Notes: generated by a model not told the origin, from the letters alone. Shown: positions 1 through 6,282, counted from the stretch's first letter. The stretch: 7,538 bases of DNA from an uncultured bacterium (GCA_905215395.1 CAJMQA010000171.1:1-7538); one strand, 5' to 3'. Translations and numbers: made by a program.

Positions 1-1130
1 TAAGTCTGGCTATTGCGGATGGCGTTCTGCAGGATTGAGGGATGTTTATCCCAGGGTTCTTTTTTCCCGAGATGTTTGTAATAGGAATCCTGAAGTTTTT
101 TCATATGCTTTTGTACAGCTTCTTCTGCATATTGTTGCATTTCTGCATCCAGTGTGGTAGTTAGGATAAGACCATCCTTGTAGAGATTATAGTTTGTGCC
201 GTATATTTTATTGTATTCGTCAATAATCCGGTTGGCGTCCTGCCGGATTTTTTCCCTCAGATATGGGGCCAGACCTGAATAGTGGTTGTCGGGTTTATAT
301 TCAAGGTCAAGCTCTTTTTGTTTCAGTTGTTCTCCTTTCTCTTCCTCCAGGAAGTTGTACTTGACCATCTGGCTGATGACGGTATTACGCCGGTTTAATG
401 CCCTTTCCGGGTGAAGCCGCGGATTGTAACGGGAGGGACCTTTCAGCATTCCAATCAAGGTTGCAGCCTGGGGAATAGTCAGGTCTGAAGCTGAGGTCGA
501 AAAATATTTTTGAGCGGCACTTTCGATGCCATAGGTGTTTTCTCCGAAAGAGACGGTATTCAGATATAAGGTCAGAATTTCGTCTTTTGTATAGAGGTTT
601 TCCAGTCTGTGTGCGGTAAACATCTCTTTGATTTTAACGACTGGTATGAAGGTCACCTGTTGTTCATCACGTGGATAAAGATTTTTAGCTAATTGCTGAC
701 TCAGAGTACTTCCTCCTCCGGAACTGCGGTGGCCCATCAGGAAAGTTTTGAAAAATACCCTCAGTATACTGATTTTATCAACTCCTTCGTGTTCATAGAA
801 CCGGACATCCTCCGTTGCAATCAAAGCATGTTTTGCTGTTTCGGAAATATTATTGAAGTTGACGTTGGTCCTGTTTTCGATGTAATATTTTCCGATGATT
901 TCACCATCTTCTGTATATAATACAGAAGATTCGTCATTCCGGATATTCCGCAATTCACTATAATCTGGTAGTTTTCCCCACAAACCGCAATATATGGAGT
1001 ATACGAACAATCCTCCTGATAGTATGATTAACAATAGGAGAATCAGGATATATTTGAGTATTTTGAATTTATTTCCTTTACGTTTGGGAGATTGTTTTTT
1101 CCGGGTAGTTTTTCTTTTTTTAGTCATCAT
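1..1130 (-). CDS. Class A penicillin-binding protein (PBP1A-like), N-terminal part, cut by the left window edge
   Basis: Bifunctional peptidoglycan synthase, inner-membrane anchored: a GT51 glycosyltransferase polymerises lipid II, and a transpeptidase (outside the window) cross-links. The open frame runs from ATG at 1130 through base 1, giving 376 whole codons. Residues 1-23 are strongly basic (cytoplasmic tail), about 24-45 form one hydrophobic membrane anchor, and about 70-245 are the glycosyltransferase. Visible GT51 motifs are ATEDVRFYEHEG with catalytic Glu107, GGSTLSQQLAKN (139-150), KIKEMFTAHRLE (166-177, probable second acidic residue Glu169) and EILTLYLN (184-191). From about 280 the linker towards the transpeptidase begins. 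A second ATG directly follows the first (1127), so the start is ambiguous by one codon. The gene lies downstream of ompA on the same strand but behind a strong terminator, so it probably has its own promoter. The family call is firm; PBP1A versus PBP1C rests on general resemblance only. Confidence 0.93.
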   Translation of the reverse strand, partial: MMTKKRKTTRKKQSPKRKGNKFKILKYILILLLLIILSGGLFVYSIYCGLWGKLPDYSELRNIRNDESSVLYTEDGEIIGKYYIENRTNVNFNNISETAKHALIATEDVRFYEHEGVDKISILRVFFKTFLMGHRSSGGGSTLSQQLAKNLYPRDEQQVTFIPVVKIKEMFTAHRLENLYTKDEILTLYLNTVSFGENTYGIESAAQKYFSTSASDLTIPQAATLIGMLKGPSRYNPRLHPERALNRRNTVISQMVKYNFLEEEKGEQLKQKELDLEYKPDNHYSGLAPYLREKIRQDANRIIDEYNKIYGTNYNLYKDGLILTTTLDAEMQQYAEEAVQKHMKKLQDSYYKHLGKKEPWDKHPSILQNAIRNSQT

Positions 1131-1154
1131 TTTATAAGGCTCAACATGGACTTA

Positions 1155-1162
1155 CAAAGATA
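1155..1162 (-). promoter_or_regulatory. Candidate -7 element for the PBP gene
   Basis: On the minus strand the octamer TATCTTTG matches the Bacteroidota -7 consensus TAnnTTTG exactly and lies 24 bases before the PBP start codon. I see no TTG-type -33 element at the proper distance; that region is the loop and stem of the upstream terminator. The octamer match is observed; the promoter role is inferred. Confidence 0.35.
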
Positions 1163-1164
1163 AT

Positions 1165-1201
1165 AAAAAATGAGTGCTTCGTAGAGAGAGCACTCATTTT
1201 T
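1165..1201 (-). terminator. Rho-independent terminator of the ompA gene
   Basis: A perfect 12-bp inverted repeat (1166-1177 with 1190-1201) with core TGAGTGC/GCACTCA encloses a 12-base loop. The stem ends in A and T runs, so the minus-strand transcript ends in a run of U. It begins 23 bases after the ompA stop codon and lies 35 bases before the PBP start, so it should end ompA transcription before the PBP gene. Confidence 0.8.
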
Positions 1202-1223
1202 ACAAATATATGGATTGTTTAGC

Positions 1224-2357
1224 TTATTTCATGAGTTCAACCATGGCACAACGGTTCCAGTTATTGTGGTTCTGATAATATGGTTTTTCTTTTCCGACAT
1301 ATTCAATTTTCATACGGTCGGAACTGATTCCGTATTCTTTTTTCAACATATTGGCAACGGCTTCAGCTCTCTCTTGGGAAATCCGGAGATTAACGTTGAT
1401 AGGACCAAATTTGTCGGCATATCCTACGATGCGGATTTTTGCGTCCGGATGGTTCTTCAGGAAAGTTCCGATGTTGTAGATCAGTGGATCATAGATATCC
1501 TGAACGACAGCACTGTTGAATTTGAACGGAATAGTGGAGGGGATAGAAGTATATACATCAACTGTTTCTTTTTCCACCGGTCTGATCACTTCTTTTTCAA
1601 CTACCTGGATTTGTGGCGGACGATTTTGTAACTGGGTCACCTGATTGGCTAATACCAGATTAGCGGCAGCAAGTTCATCAACTACGGCTTGTTTCGGTGC
1701 GGTCCGGAAACCTCTGCCTTTGAAATAATAAGTAAATCCGGCTGTTAAACCTCCCAGACCATCGTTCGGGAATCCGCCTGTGGTTACCATCTTGTCATTG
1801 AAAATCATACCCTGGAATTCAATGTTGGCATCAAAACGTTCGGATAATCTGAATTTGCCTTGTACACCTCCATGAATCGTGAAGGATTGCTGGTGTTTTC
1901 TGGTCATACCGCCAACTCCGAAGAAAGGTACCAGGTCAAAAACACGATCCGGTTTATACTTCGCAAAAAAGTTGATCAAGCCAAACATAAAGTCTACATT
2001 CATATGCATATAGTGCATGTGTAACATACTCTCTGCATTTTCAGTGAAACCGTGGAGTGAACCACCACCGCCTTGCAGTCTCAATCCCCACCAGGGATTA
2101 AACATTTTACCCAGAGATAGTTCTGGCATAAAAGTGATGGTGTTTTTAAATTTTGCTTGCGAGGAGTGTTCTGCTAAAAATGCATTAGCTCCGAAATTGG
2201 CTGACACGAACCAGTTGTGCCAGAATGGGTTGGCTTCGAATGTCGTTCTATAGCCCGGGAGGCGTTGTTCCACAATTACTTCCTCAACCTGCCCTTGAGC
2301 CTTTGTAATTCCACATAGACCGGCAGCCAAAATAAATAACATTAATCCTTTTTTCAT
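1224..2357 (-). CDS. OmpA family outer-membrane protein: beta-barrel plus peptidoglycan-binding domain
   Basis: Outer-membrane protein expected to tether the outer membrane to peptidoglycan. With the start placed at 2357 it has 377 residues. Residues 1-20 are a signal peptide (MKKGLMLFIL then AAGLCGITKA), with likely cleavage before QGQ. About 40-215 are rich in alternating aromatic and glycine residues, as expected for an 8-strand barrel. About 222-265 is an Ala/Leu/Gln then Val/Glu/Pro-rich linker, probably partly coiled coil. About 268-377 is an OmpA C-terminal domain. Asp315 (in GYADKFG) and Arg330 (in SQERAEA) are spaced 15 apart, like the diaminopimelate-binding Asp/Arg pair of E. coli OmpA. 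The frame stays open upstream to an ATG at 2483, but that extension is polar and would bury the signal peptide, so I reject it. A Met/His-rich stretch at 111-119 is unusual. The gene is monocistronic, ended by the hairpin at 1165-1201. Confidence 0.93.
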   Translation of the reverse strand: MKKGLMLFILAAGLCGITKAQGQVEEVIVEQRLPGYRTTFEANPFWHNWFVSANFGANAFLAEHSSQAKFKNTITFMPELSLGKMFNPWWGLRLQGGGGSLHGFTENAESMLHMHYMHMNVDFMFGLINFFAKYKPDRVFDLVPFFGVGGMTRKHQQSFTIHGGVQGKFRLSERFDANIEFQGMIFNDKMVTTGGFPNDGLGGLTAGFTYYFKGRGFRTAPKQAVVDELAAANLVLANQVTQLQNRPPQIQVVEKEVIRPVEKETVDVYTSIPSTIPFKFNSAVVQDIYDPLIYNIGTFLKNHPDAKIRIVGYADKFGPINVNLRISQERAEAVANMLKKEYGISSDRMKIEYVGKEKPYYQNHNNWNRCAMVELMK

Positions 2358-2386
2358 AACTTTTCTATAATTAAGTAACTCATAAA

Positions 2387-2421
2387 ATTGACATTTTCTT
2401 TTTTCGTAGGAACGTGTCAAT
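2387..2421. repeat. Inverted repeat ATTGACA / TGTCAAT in the ompA leader
   Basis: Bases 2387-2393 (ATTGACA) and 2415-2421 (TGTCAAT) are perfect reverse complements with a 21-base spacer; a G-U pair could extend the stem by one in the ompA transcript. The repeat lies 30-64 bases upstream of the ompA start. It could be a leader hairpin or an operator with half-sites about 28 bases apart centre to centre. Function is unknown and chance is possible. Confidence 0.4.
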
Positions 2422-2480
2422 GAACTTGAATCTTCATAGTTAAACTTACCCGAGTAACGTAGTTTTGGCTTGCAGCGTTT

Positions 2481-2488
2481 CAAAATGA
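2481..2488 (-). promoter_or_regulatory. Weak candidate -7 element for ompA
   Basis: On the minus strand TCATTTTG matches TAnnTTTG at all but one defined position and would give a leader of roughly 115 bases. No clear -33 element lies at the expected distance. This is the best match upstream of ompA, but a tentative one. Confidence 0.22.
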
Positions 2489-2552
2489 TGAGAATATCAC
2501 CCAGATTTTTATATTTTTTAACTTTTTATTTTTAAGCAAGCTATATTTTTAC

Positions 2553-2560
2553 TATCTTTG
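2553..2560 (+). promoter_or_regulatory. Candidate distal -7 element for adk
   Basis: TATCTTTG matches the Bacteroidota -7 consensus exactly. The upstream stretch is T-rich but lacks a clear TTTG -33 box. If used, transcription would begin near 2567 and leave a leader of about 110 bases before the adk start codon. Confidence 0.42.
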
Positions 2561-2629
2561 ATCTTCAGGAAATCGTATTAGTTTCAGCTCTGATAACAAG
2601 GATTTTCTATTAATTTACAATCGAATACA

Positions 2630-2637
2630 TATATTTG
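2630..2637 (+). promoter_or_regulatory. Candidate proximal -7 element for adk
   Basis: TATATTTG also matches TAnnTTTG exactly and would give a leader of about 35 bases, a common length. A good -33 box is again not visible; only a TTTTC run near 2603-2607 is close. Either this or the octamer at 2553-2560 could be the main promoter, or both. Confidence 0.35.
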
Positions 2638-2679
2638 AATCACTAATGGGTGAGATATCATCCGAGAAAATTTAAAAAC

Positions 2680-3249
2680 ATGTTAAACATTGCATTATTT
2701 GGTCCTCCGGGGGCGGGAAAAGGTACTCAGGCAAAAAAAATTGTTGAAAAATACAATCTGGCACATCTTTCAACGGGGGATATGATTCGGAAGGAGATTG
2801 CAGAGGAAACAGAGTTAGGAAAAATGGCTGCTGAAATAATCAACAGAGGAGAGTTACTTTCCGATGAATTTGTTGTGGAATTGATTGAAAACAGCATGGC
2901 TCAGTGCAAAGGCGTAGATGGATTTTTGTTCGATGGATTTCCCCGTACAGTTGCCCAGGCAGAGATTTTAGACCAGATGTTGGAAAAAGAAGGTCATCCG
3001 TTGAAGGGGCTGATATGTATTAATGTACCGTTTGAAGAGTTAAAACGCAGAATGTTGGAGAGAGCTAAAATTGAAGGACGTGCAGATGATAATGAAGAGG
3101 TGATTGAAAAGCGTTTCCGTGAATACAATGATAAAACTATACATGTAGCCAATCATTACCGGAAGAAAGGGGTACATGTTGATATTGAAGGTAATTGTCC
3201 GGTAGATGAAGTTTTTGCTTCGATCACGAAGGCTATTTCAGAGATGTAA
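2680..3249 (+). CDS. adk: Adenylate kinase, short-LID form
   Basis: Cytoplasmic nucleoside monophosphate kinase: ATP + AMP gives 2 ADP, keeping adenylate pools balanced. The protein has 189 residues. The P-loop GPPGAGKGTQ is at 8-17 (Lys14), the AMP-binding segment LSTGDMIRKEI at 30-40, DGFPRT at 85-90, and the region EGRADDNEEVIEKRFREYN at 132-150 holds the conserved Arg/Asp residues. The LID is the short type, without the zinc-finger insertion of longer kinases of about 214 residues. I chose ATG 2680 because the family begins directly with MLNIALFGPPG; an in-frame GTG at 2650 would add ten basic residues upstream of the first strand and is unlikely. No Shine-Dalgarno is seen; the start is preceded by an A-rich stretch. 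The gene stands alone, followed at once by a terminator. Confidence 0.97.
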   Translation: MLNIALFGPPGAGKGTQAKKIVEKYNLAHLSTGDMIRKEIAEETELGKMAAEIINRGELLSDEFVVELIENSMAQCKGVDGFLFDGFPRTVAQAEILDQMLEKEGHPLKGLICINVPFEELKRRMLERAKIEGRADDNEEVIEKRFREYNDKTIHVANHYRKKGVHVDIEGNCPVDEVFASITKAISEM

Positions 3250-3250
3250 T

Positions 3251-3280
3251 AAAAAAAGAGACGATTTCGTCTCTTTTTTT
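3251..3280. terminator. Bidirectional terminator between adk and the M3 peptidase gene
   Basis: A perfect 13-bp hairpin: seven A plus GAGACG (3251-3263) pairs with CGTCTC plus seven T (3268-3280) around an ATTT loop. Because of the A and T runs it gives a U tract on both strands. It starts two bases after the adk stop and ends 21 bases from the stop of the convergent peptidase gene, so it should serve both. Confidence 0.9.
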
Positions 3281-3301
3281 ATTGAAGGCAAAGCTTAAAA
3301 C

Positions 3302-5401
3302 TTAGTTTTGTGCCAATCCTTTCCTTTCCAGTAAAGGTTCAATGCCGGGTTCCTGGCCGCGGAATTGTTTATAGAGTTTCATCGGGTCGTCTGAGCCGCC
3401 TTTGGAGAGGATGTTTTCCCGGAAAGCTTTAGCTTGCTCAGGGTTAAATACGTCTCCGGTTTCCTTAAAGGCTGCGAATGCATCAGCATCCAGCACTTCT
3501 GCCCAGGTATAAGCATAGTAACCGGCAGAATATCCGCCATTGAAAATATGTCCGAAATAAGGACTACGGTAACGGACAGTGATTTCCGGTATCAGGCCGA
3601 TTTTGTTCAGGGTTTCTTTTTCAAATTTGCGGGCATCGATGGGTTCTGCATTCTTTATGGTATGATATGCCATGTCTAAGAGAGCTGCTGACATGAATTC
3701 TGTCACTACAAATCCCTGATTGAAATGACTGCTGTTCCGGAGTTTATCGATCAGTTCCTGTGGTATTGTCTCTCCTGTTTTCCAATGTTTGGCATATATT
3801 TTTAAAACTTCAGGATCTGCAGCCCAGTTTTCCATAATCTGGGAAGGTAATTCGACAAAATCCCGGGCAACAGATGTACCGGCTATGCTGGGATAGGTAC
3901 ATTCTGACAGCAATCCGTGCAAAGCATGACCAAATTCGTGGAAGAGGGTTGAAGCTTCATCGAATGTCAGTAGGGCAGGCATATCACCTGTCGGTTTAGT
4001 AAAATTGCATACATTCGTAATTACCGGCGTAGAATTTAATAAACCGGCCTGAGGGCGGAAAGCATCCATCCAGGCTCCGCTGCTTTTGCTGGCGCGTGGA
4101 AAATAATCTGCATAATATACTCCGATATGCTTGCCATCGGCATCCTTCACTTCAAAGGCAAGTGCTTCCGGATGGGGCAGGGGGAGATCAGTACGCTGTT
4201 CAAAAGTCAGTCCGTATAATTTATTGGCTACATAAAATGCTCCCTGACGTACCTGTTCCAAAGGGAAATATTGGCTTAGCTCGGTTTCATTCAGCCCGTA
4301 TTTTTCTTTTTTCAGTTTTTCTGCATAATAACGCCAATCCCAGGGTGCTAGTTTAAATTTATTACCTTCTTTATAGATCATCTTTTGTAAATCTGCGGCT
4401 TCCTTTATGGAAATAGGTAAAGCAGCCTCCCAGATCTGGTTACAAAGCTTATAGACATTTTCCGGTTTTTTAGCCATATTATCATCTAATACATAGCTGG
4501 CATAGTCAGGGAAACCTAAGAGATTAGCTTTTTGTACGCGCAAGGATACCATTTTACTGATATTGTCCCAATTATTGGTGGTATTGTCGCGGCTTCCGCG
4601 GTTGATATAAGCTTTGTAGATTTGTTCCCGGAGATTGCGGTTGTCTGCATATTGTAAAAAGGGAATAATACTGGGATTTTGCAGTGTAAATACCCATTTC
4701 CCGTTCAGACCTTTTTCTTTGGCTGTTTCGGCAGCAGCTACAATAACACCTTCCGGAAGTCCGTTTAAATCCTCTGGCTTGTCAAGAATCAATTGATAGT
4801 CATTGGTTTCTTTGAGCTGATTGTCTCCGAATTTCAGACTAAGCAGAGCCAATTCATTATTTATTTTTTTTAGTTTTTCTTTATCTTCTACAGAAAGATT
4901 AGCTCCTCCGCGGACAAAATTATTGTAGTACTTCTTCAGTACCATTTCCTGTTCGGTAGTCAGATTTTCTTCATTATTGTAAACGGTCTTTATCCGTTCA
5001 AATAATTTTTCATTCAAATTAATGCCGTCAGTGTGATTGGTTAGTTCCGGCATGATCTCTTCGGCGATAGCATTCAGAGAGTCGTTGGTGTTTGCTTCAC
5101 GCAAATTGAAAAAAACATAGGATACGTTATTCAGCAATTGTCCCGATTTTTCCATGGCCTCGATGGTGTTGGCAAAAGTGGCTGACTCCGGGTTATCGAT
5201 GATGGCCTGGAGTTCAGCATTGTGCTGTTTGATTCCTTCCCGGAAAGCAGGCAGATAGTGCCTGTTCATGATTTTATCAAAAGGGGGGACTCCGAAAGGA
5301 GTGTCATACTGACTGAAAAACGGGTTGTCTGTATTAACTGTTTGATTGCAGGATTGTATGACAAGACCGGCAAAACAGATAAGATAAGTCATTTTTTTCA
5401 T
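3302..5401 (-). CDS. dcp: M3 family metallopeptidase, peptidyl-dipeptidase Dcp-like, lipoprotein
   Basis: Zinc metallopeptidase of the oligopeptidase A / dipeptidyl carboxypeptidase family, expected to trim peptides by releasing C-terminal dipeptides. It has 699 residues, close to E. coli Dcp plus a signal. The zinc motif HEFGH is at 488-492 (His488, His492, catalytic Glu489); Glu517 in VELPSQ is the likely third ligand, 29 residues after His488 as in thimet oligopeptidase. The Gly/Tyr-rich substrate loop GGYSAGYYAY lies at about 622-631. The N terminus MKKMTYLICFAGLVIQSC is a lipoprotein signal with lipidated Cys18, so the enzyme should act in the envelope rather than the cytosol. ATG 5401 is chosen because it supplies the basic n-region. 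A promoter candidate lies just upstream and a shared terminator downstream; it is a single-gene unit. Dcp rather than OpdA rests on overall resemblance and on the export signal. Confidence 0.94.
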   Translation of the reverse strand: MKKMTYLICFAGLVIQSCNQTVNTDNPFFSQYDTPFGVPPFDKIMNRHYLPAFREGIKQHNAELQAIIDNPESATFANTIEAMEKSGQLLNNVSYVFFNLREANTNDSLNAIAEEIMPELTNHTDGINLNEKLFERIKTVYNNEENLTTEQEMVLKKYYNNFVRGGANLSVEDKEKLKKINNELALLSLKFGDNQLKETNDYQLILDKPEDLNGLPEGVIVAAAETAKEKGLNGKWVFTLQNPSIIPFLQYADNRNLREQIYKAYINRGSRDNTTNNWDNISKMVSLRVQKANLLGFPDYASYVLDDNMAKKPENVYKLCNQIWEAALPISIKEAADLQKMIYKEGNKFKLAPWDWRYYAEKLKKEKYGLNETELSQYFPLEQVRQGAFYVANKLYGLTFEQRTDLPLPHPEALAFEVKDADGKHIGVYYADYFPRASKSSGAWMDAFRPQAGLLNSTPVITNVCNFTKPTGDMPALLTFDEASTLFHEFGHALHGLLSECTYPSIAGTSVARDFVELPSQIMENWAADPEVLKIYAKHWKTGETIPQELIDKLRNSSHFNQGFVVTEFMSAALLDMAYHTIKNAEPIDARKFEKETLNKIGLIPEITVRYRSPYFGHIFNGGYSAGYYAYTWAEVLDADAFAAFKETGDVFNPEQAKAFRENILSKGGSDDPMKLYKQFRGQEPGIEPLLERKGLAQN

Positions 5402-5449
5402 AGATGATTAAATAAGTTTGATGTTTATTGATGATCTGAAATTTATATA

Positions 5450-5478
5450 CAAAAGTAATATTCGTTAGACATATACAA
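5450..5478 (-). promoter_or_regulatory. Promoter candidate for the M3 peptidase gene
   Basis: On the minus strand TTG (5478-5476) is followed after 18 bases by TACTTTTG (5457-5450), an exact TAnnTTTG match. Transcription would begin near 5443, leaving a leader of about 40 bases. Two elements at near-correct spacing make this one of the stronger promoter calls here. Confidence 0.5.
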
Positions 5479-5557
5479 GAAGAAAAAAAAGGTTTTTCCG
5501 GAATTTGAAGAGTACATATTATTTTTTCCTAAAAAGTTGTGTTTTTTTTAAAACAGA

Positions 5558-5589
5558 TTTGCTTATGTAAAAAAAAAGTCTTTTCTTTG
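5558..5589 (+). promoter_or_regulatory. Promoter candidate for the rpmB-rpmG-DUF4295 operon
   Basis: TTTG (5558-5561) and TTTCTTTG (5582-5589, one mismatch to TAnnTTTG) are separated by 20 bases, fitting the Bacteroidota -33/-7 layout. The spacer contains a run of nine A (5569-5577), and further A and T tracts lie upstream (5522-5553), as is common ahead of strongly expressed ribosomal genes. The start point would be near 5597, leaving a leader of about 30 bases. Confidence 0.5.
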
Positions 5590-5628
5590 CATCCTGTTTG
5601 GAAAGCGTTTATAAAATATTACTGAGAG

Positions 5629-5871
5629 ATGTCAAGAGTTTGTCAAATAACCGGAAAAAGAGCAATGGGTGGAAACCATGTATCTCACTCTAAAAGAAGA
5701 GTAAAGAGAACATTCTCAATCAACCTGTTCAAGAGAAATTTTTATTGGCCTGAAGAAGACAGATGGATTCGCCTGAATGTTTCAGCTGATGGTCTTCGCC
5801 TGATTAATAAAAGAGGTTTAAGTGCATGTTTGAAAGATGCAACTGCTGCTGGATTAATTAAAACTATTTAA
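5629..5871 (+). CDS. rpmB: 50S ribosomal protein L28 (bL28)
   Basis: Structural protein of the large ribosomal subunit. The 80-residue product opens with the signature MSRVCQITGKRAMGGNHVSH, followed by the basic stretch SKRRVKRTF (21-29) and the pattern LRLINKRGL towards the C terminus. Size is close to the usual bL28 length. It is the first gene of a tight plus-strand operon, with rpmG beginning 11 bases after its stop. The start is preceded by ACTGAGAG rather than a Shine-Dalgarno sequence, consistent with Bacteroidota initiation. Start choice is secure because the family begins exactly here. Confidence 0.97.
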   Translation: MSRVCQITGKRAMGGNHVSHSKRRVKRTFSINLFKRNFYWPEEDRWIRLNVSADGLRLINKRGLSACLKDATAAGLIKTI

Positions 5872-5882
5872 AATCACTGAAG

Positions 5883-6071
5883 ATGGCAAAGAAAGCTAAA
5901 GGAAACAGAGTGCAGGTGATTCTTGAATGTACTGAACAAAAAGAATCTGGCGTACCAGGAATGTCTCGGTATATCACTACCAAGAACAGGAAGAATACTC
6001 CCGAAAGATTGGAACTGAAAAAGTACAATCCGTATTTGAAAAGAGTAACGTTACACCGCGAAATAAAATAA
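5883..6071 (+). CDS. rpmG: 50S ribosomal protein L33 (bL33), zinc-independent form
   Basis: Large-subunit ribosomal protein of 62 residues. MAKKAKGNRVQVILECTE, SRYITTKNRKNTPERLELKKYNP-type sequence (28-50) and a basic C terminus are typical of bL33. Only one cysteine (Cys16) is present, so the paired CxxC zinc knuckles of the zinc-binding form are absent and this is the C-minus version. It sits between rpmB and the DUF4295 gene with gaps of 11 and 7 bases, so the three are almost certainly co-transcribed. Confidence 0.97.
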   Translation: MAKKAKGNRVQVILECTEQKESGVPGMSRYITTKNRKNTPERLELKKYNPYLKRVTLHREIK

Positions 6072-6078
6072 TTGAGCT

Positions 6079-6231
6079 ATGGCAAAGAAAGTCGTTGCAA
6101 CATTGAAGACCGGAGAAGGCCGGGGTTATGCTAAGGTGATCAAGATGGTAAAATCTCCGAAGAGTGGATCTTATTCATTCAAGGAACAGATGATTACTTC
6201 TGATCAGGTAAAAGAATTCTTCAAGAAATAA
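6079..6231 (+). CDS. DUF4295 family small basic protein, probable Bacteroidota ribosomal protein bL38
   Basis: A 50-residue, lysine-rich protein starting MAKKVVATLKTGEGRGYAKV and ending QVKEFFKK. It matches my memory of the DUF4295 family, found after rpmG in Bacteroidota. From memory, a cryo-EM structure of the Flavobacterium johnsoniae ribosome revealed an extra large-subunit protein named bL38, which I believe is this family; that link is recalled, not derived here. The sequence itself shows high positive charge, no membrane segment and no cysteine, all fitting an rRNA-binding protein. The gene follows rpmG by 7 bases, is last in the operon, and is followed by a terminator. The DUF4295 call is firm; the exact ribosomal role is less so. 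Confidence 0.88.
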   Translation: MAKKVVATLKTGEGRGYAKVIKMVKSPKSGSYSFKEQMITSDQVKEFFKK

Positions 6232-6248
6232 GATATTCTTAAGATATA

Positions 6249-6280
6249 AAAAAAACCTTCTCGAAAGAGAAGGTTTTTTT
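6249..6280. terminator. Bidirectional terminator between the ribosomal operon and the sulfur flavoprotein gene
   Basis: A perfect 14-bp hairpin: seven A plus CCTTCTC (6249-6262) pairs with GAGAAGG plus seven T (6267-6280) around a GAAA tetraloop of the stable GNRA class. It gives U runs on both strands. It starts 17 bases after the DUF4295 stop and ends two bases from the stop codon of the convergent minus-strand gene. Confidence 0.92.
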
Positions 6281-6282
6281 AT

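Larger units (their letters stand above)
2358..2679. other. Divergent intergenic region between ompA and adk
   Basis: These 322 AT-rich bases hold no convincing gene. They contain the ompA leader (about 2358-2480, including a 7-bp inverted repeat at 2387-2421), a weak ompA promoter candidate at 2481-2488, and two plus-strand -7-like octamers ahead of adk at 2553-2560 and 2630-2637. The in-frame upstream extensions of both flanking genes fall here and look non-coding. Confidence 0.7.

Noticed and set aside
693..920. Plus-strand open frame opposite the PBP glycosyltransferase
   Set aside because: It runs antisense to the catalytic GT51 motifs, which are intact on the minus strand.
1215..1631. 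138-codon plus-strand open frame opposite the OmpA C-terminal domain
   Set aside because: It is antisense to a well-supported OmpA domain, has an unrecognisable Phe-rich product, and begins next to the ompA stop codon. It is a shadow of the real gene.
2388..2420. TTGACA sequences on both strands as sigma-70 type -35 boxes
   Set aside because: The primary sigma factor of Bacteroidota uses TTTG / TAnnTTTG elements, and no matching -10 box lies downstream on either strand. The sequences are better described as an inverted repeat.
2358..2483. In-frame N-terminal extension of the OmpA protein from ATG 2483
   Set aside because: The extra 42 residues are polar and charged and would sit in front of a clean signal peptide beginning MKKGL at 2357.
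2650..2679. Upstream GTG start for adenylate kinase
   Set aside because: It would add ten basic residues before the first beta strand; the family starts directly at MLNIALFGPPG (ATG 2680).
3434..5407. Plus-strand open frames (3434-3679, 4096-4356, 5222-5407) opposite the M3 peptidase
   Set aside because: They are antisense to conserved peptidase sequence, have no recognisable product and no promoter or spacing logic of their own.
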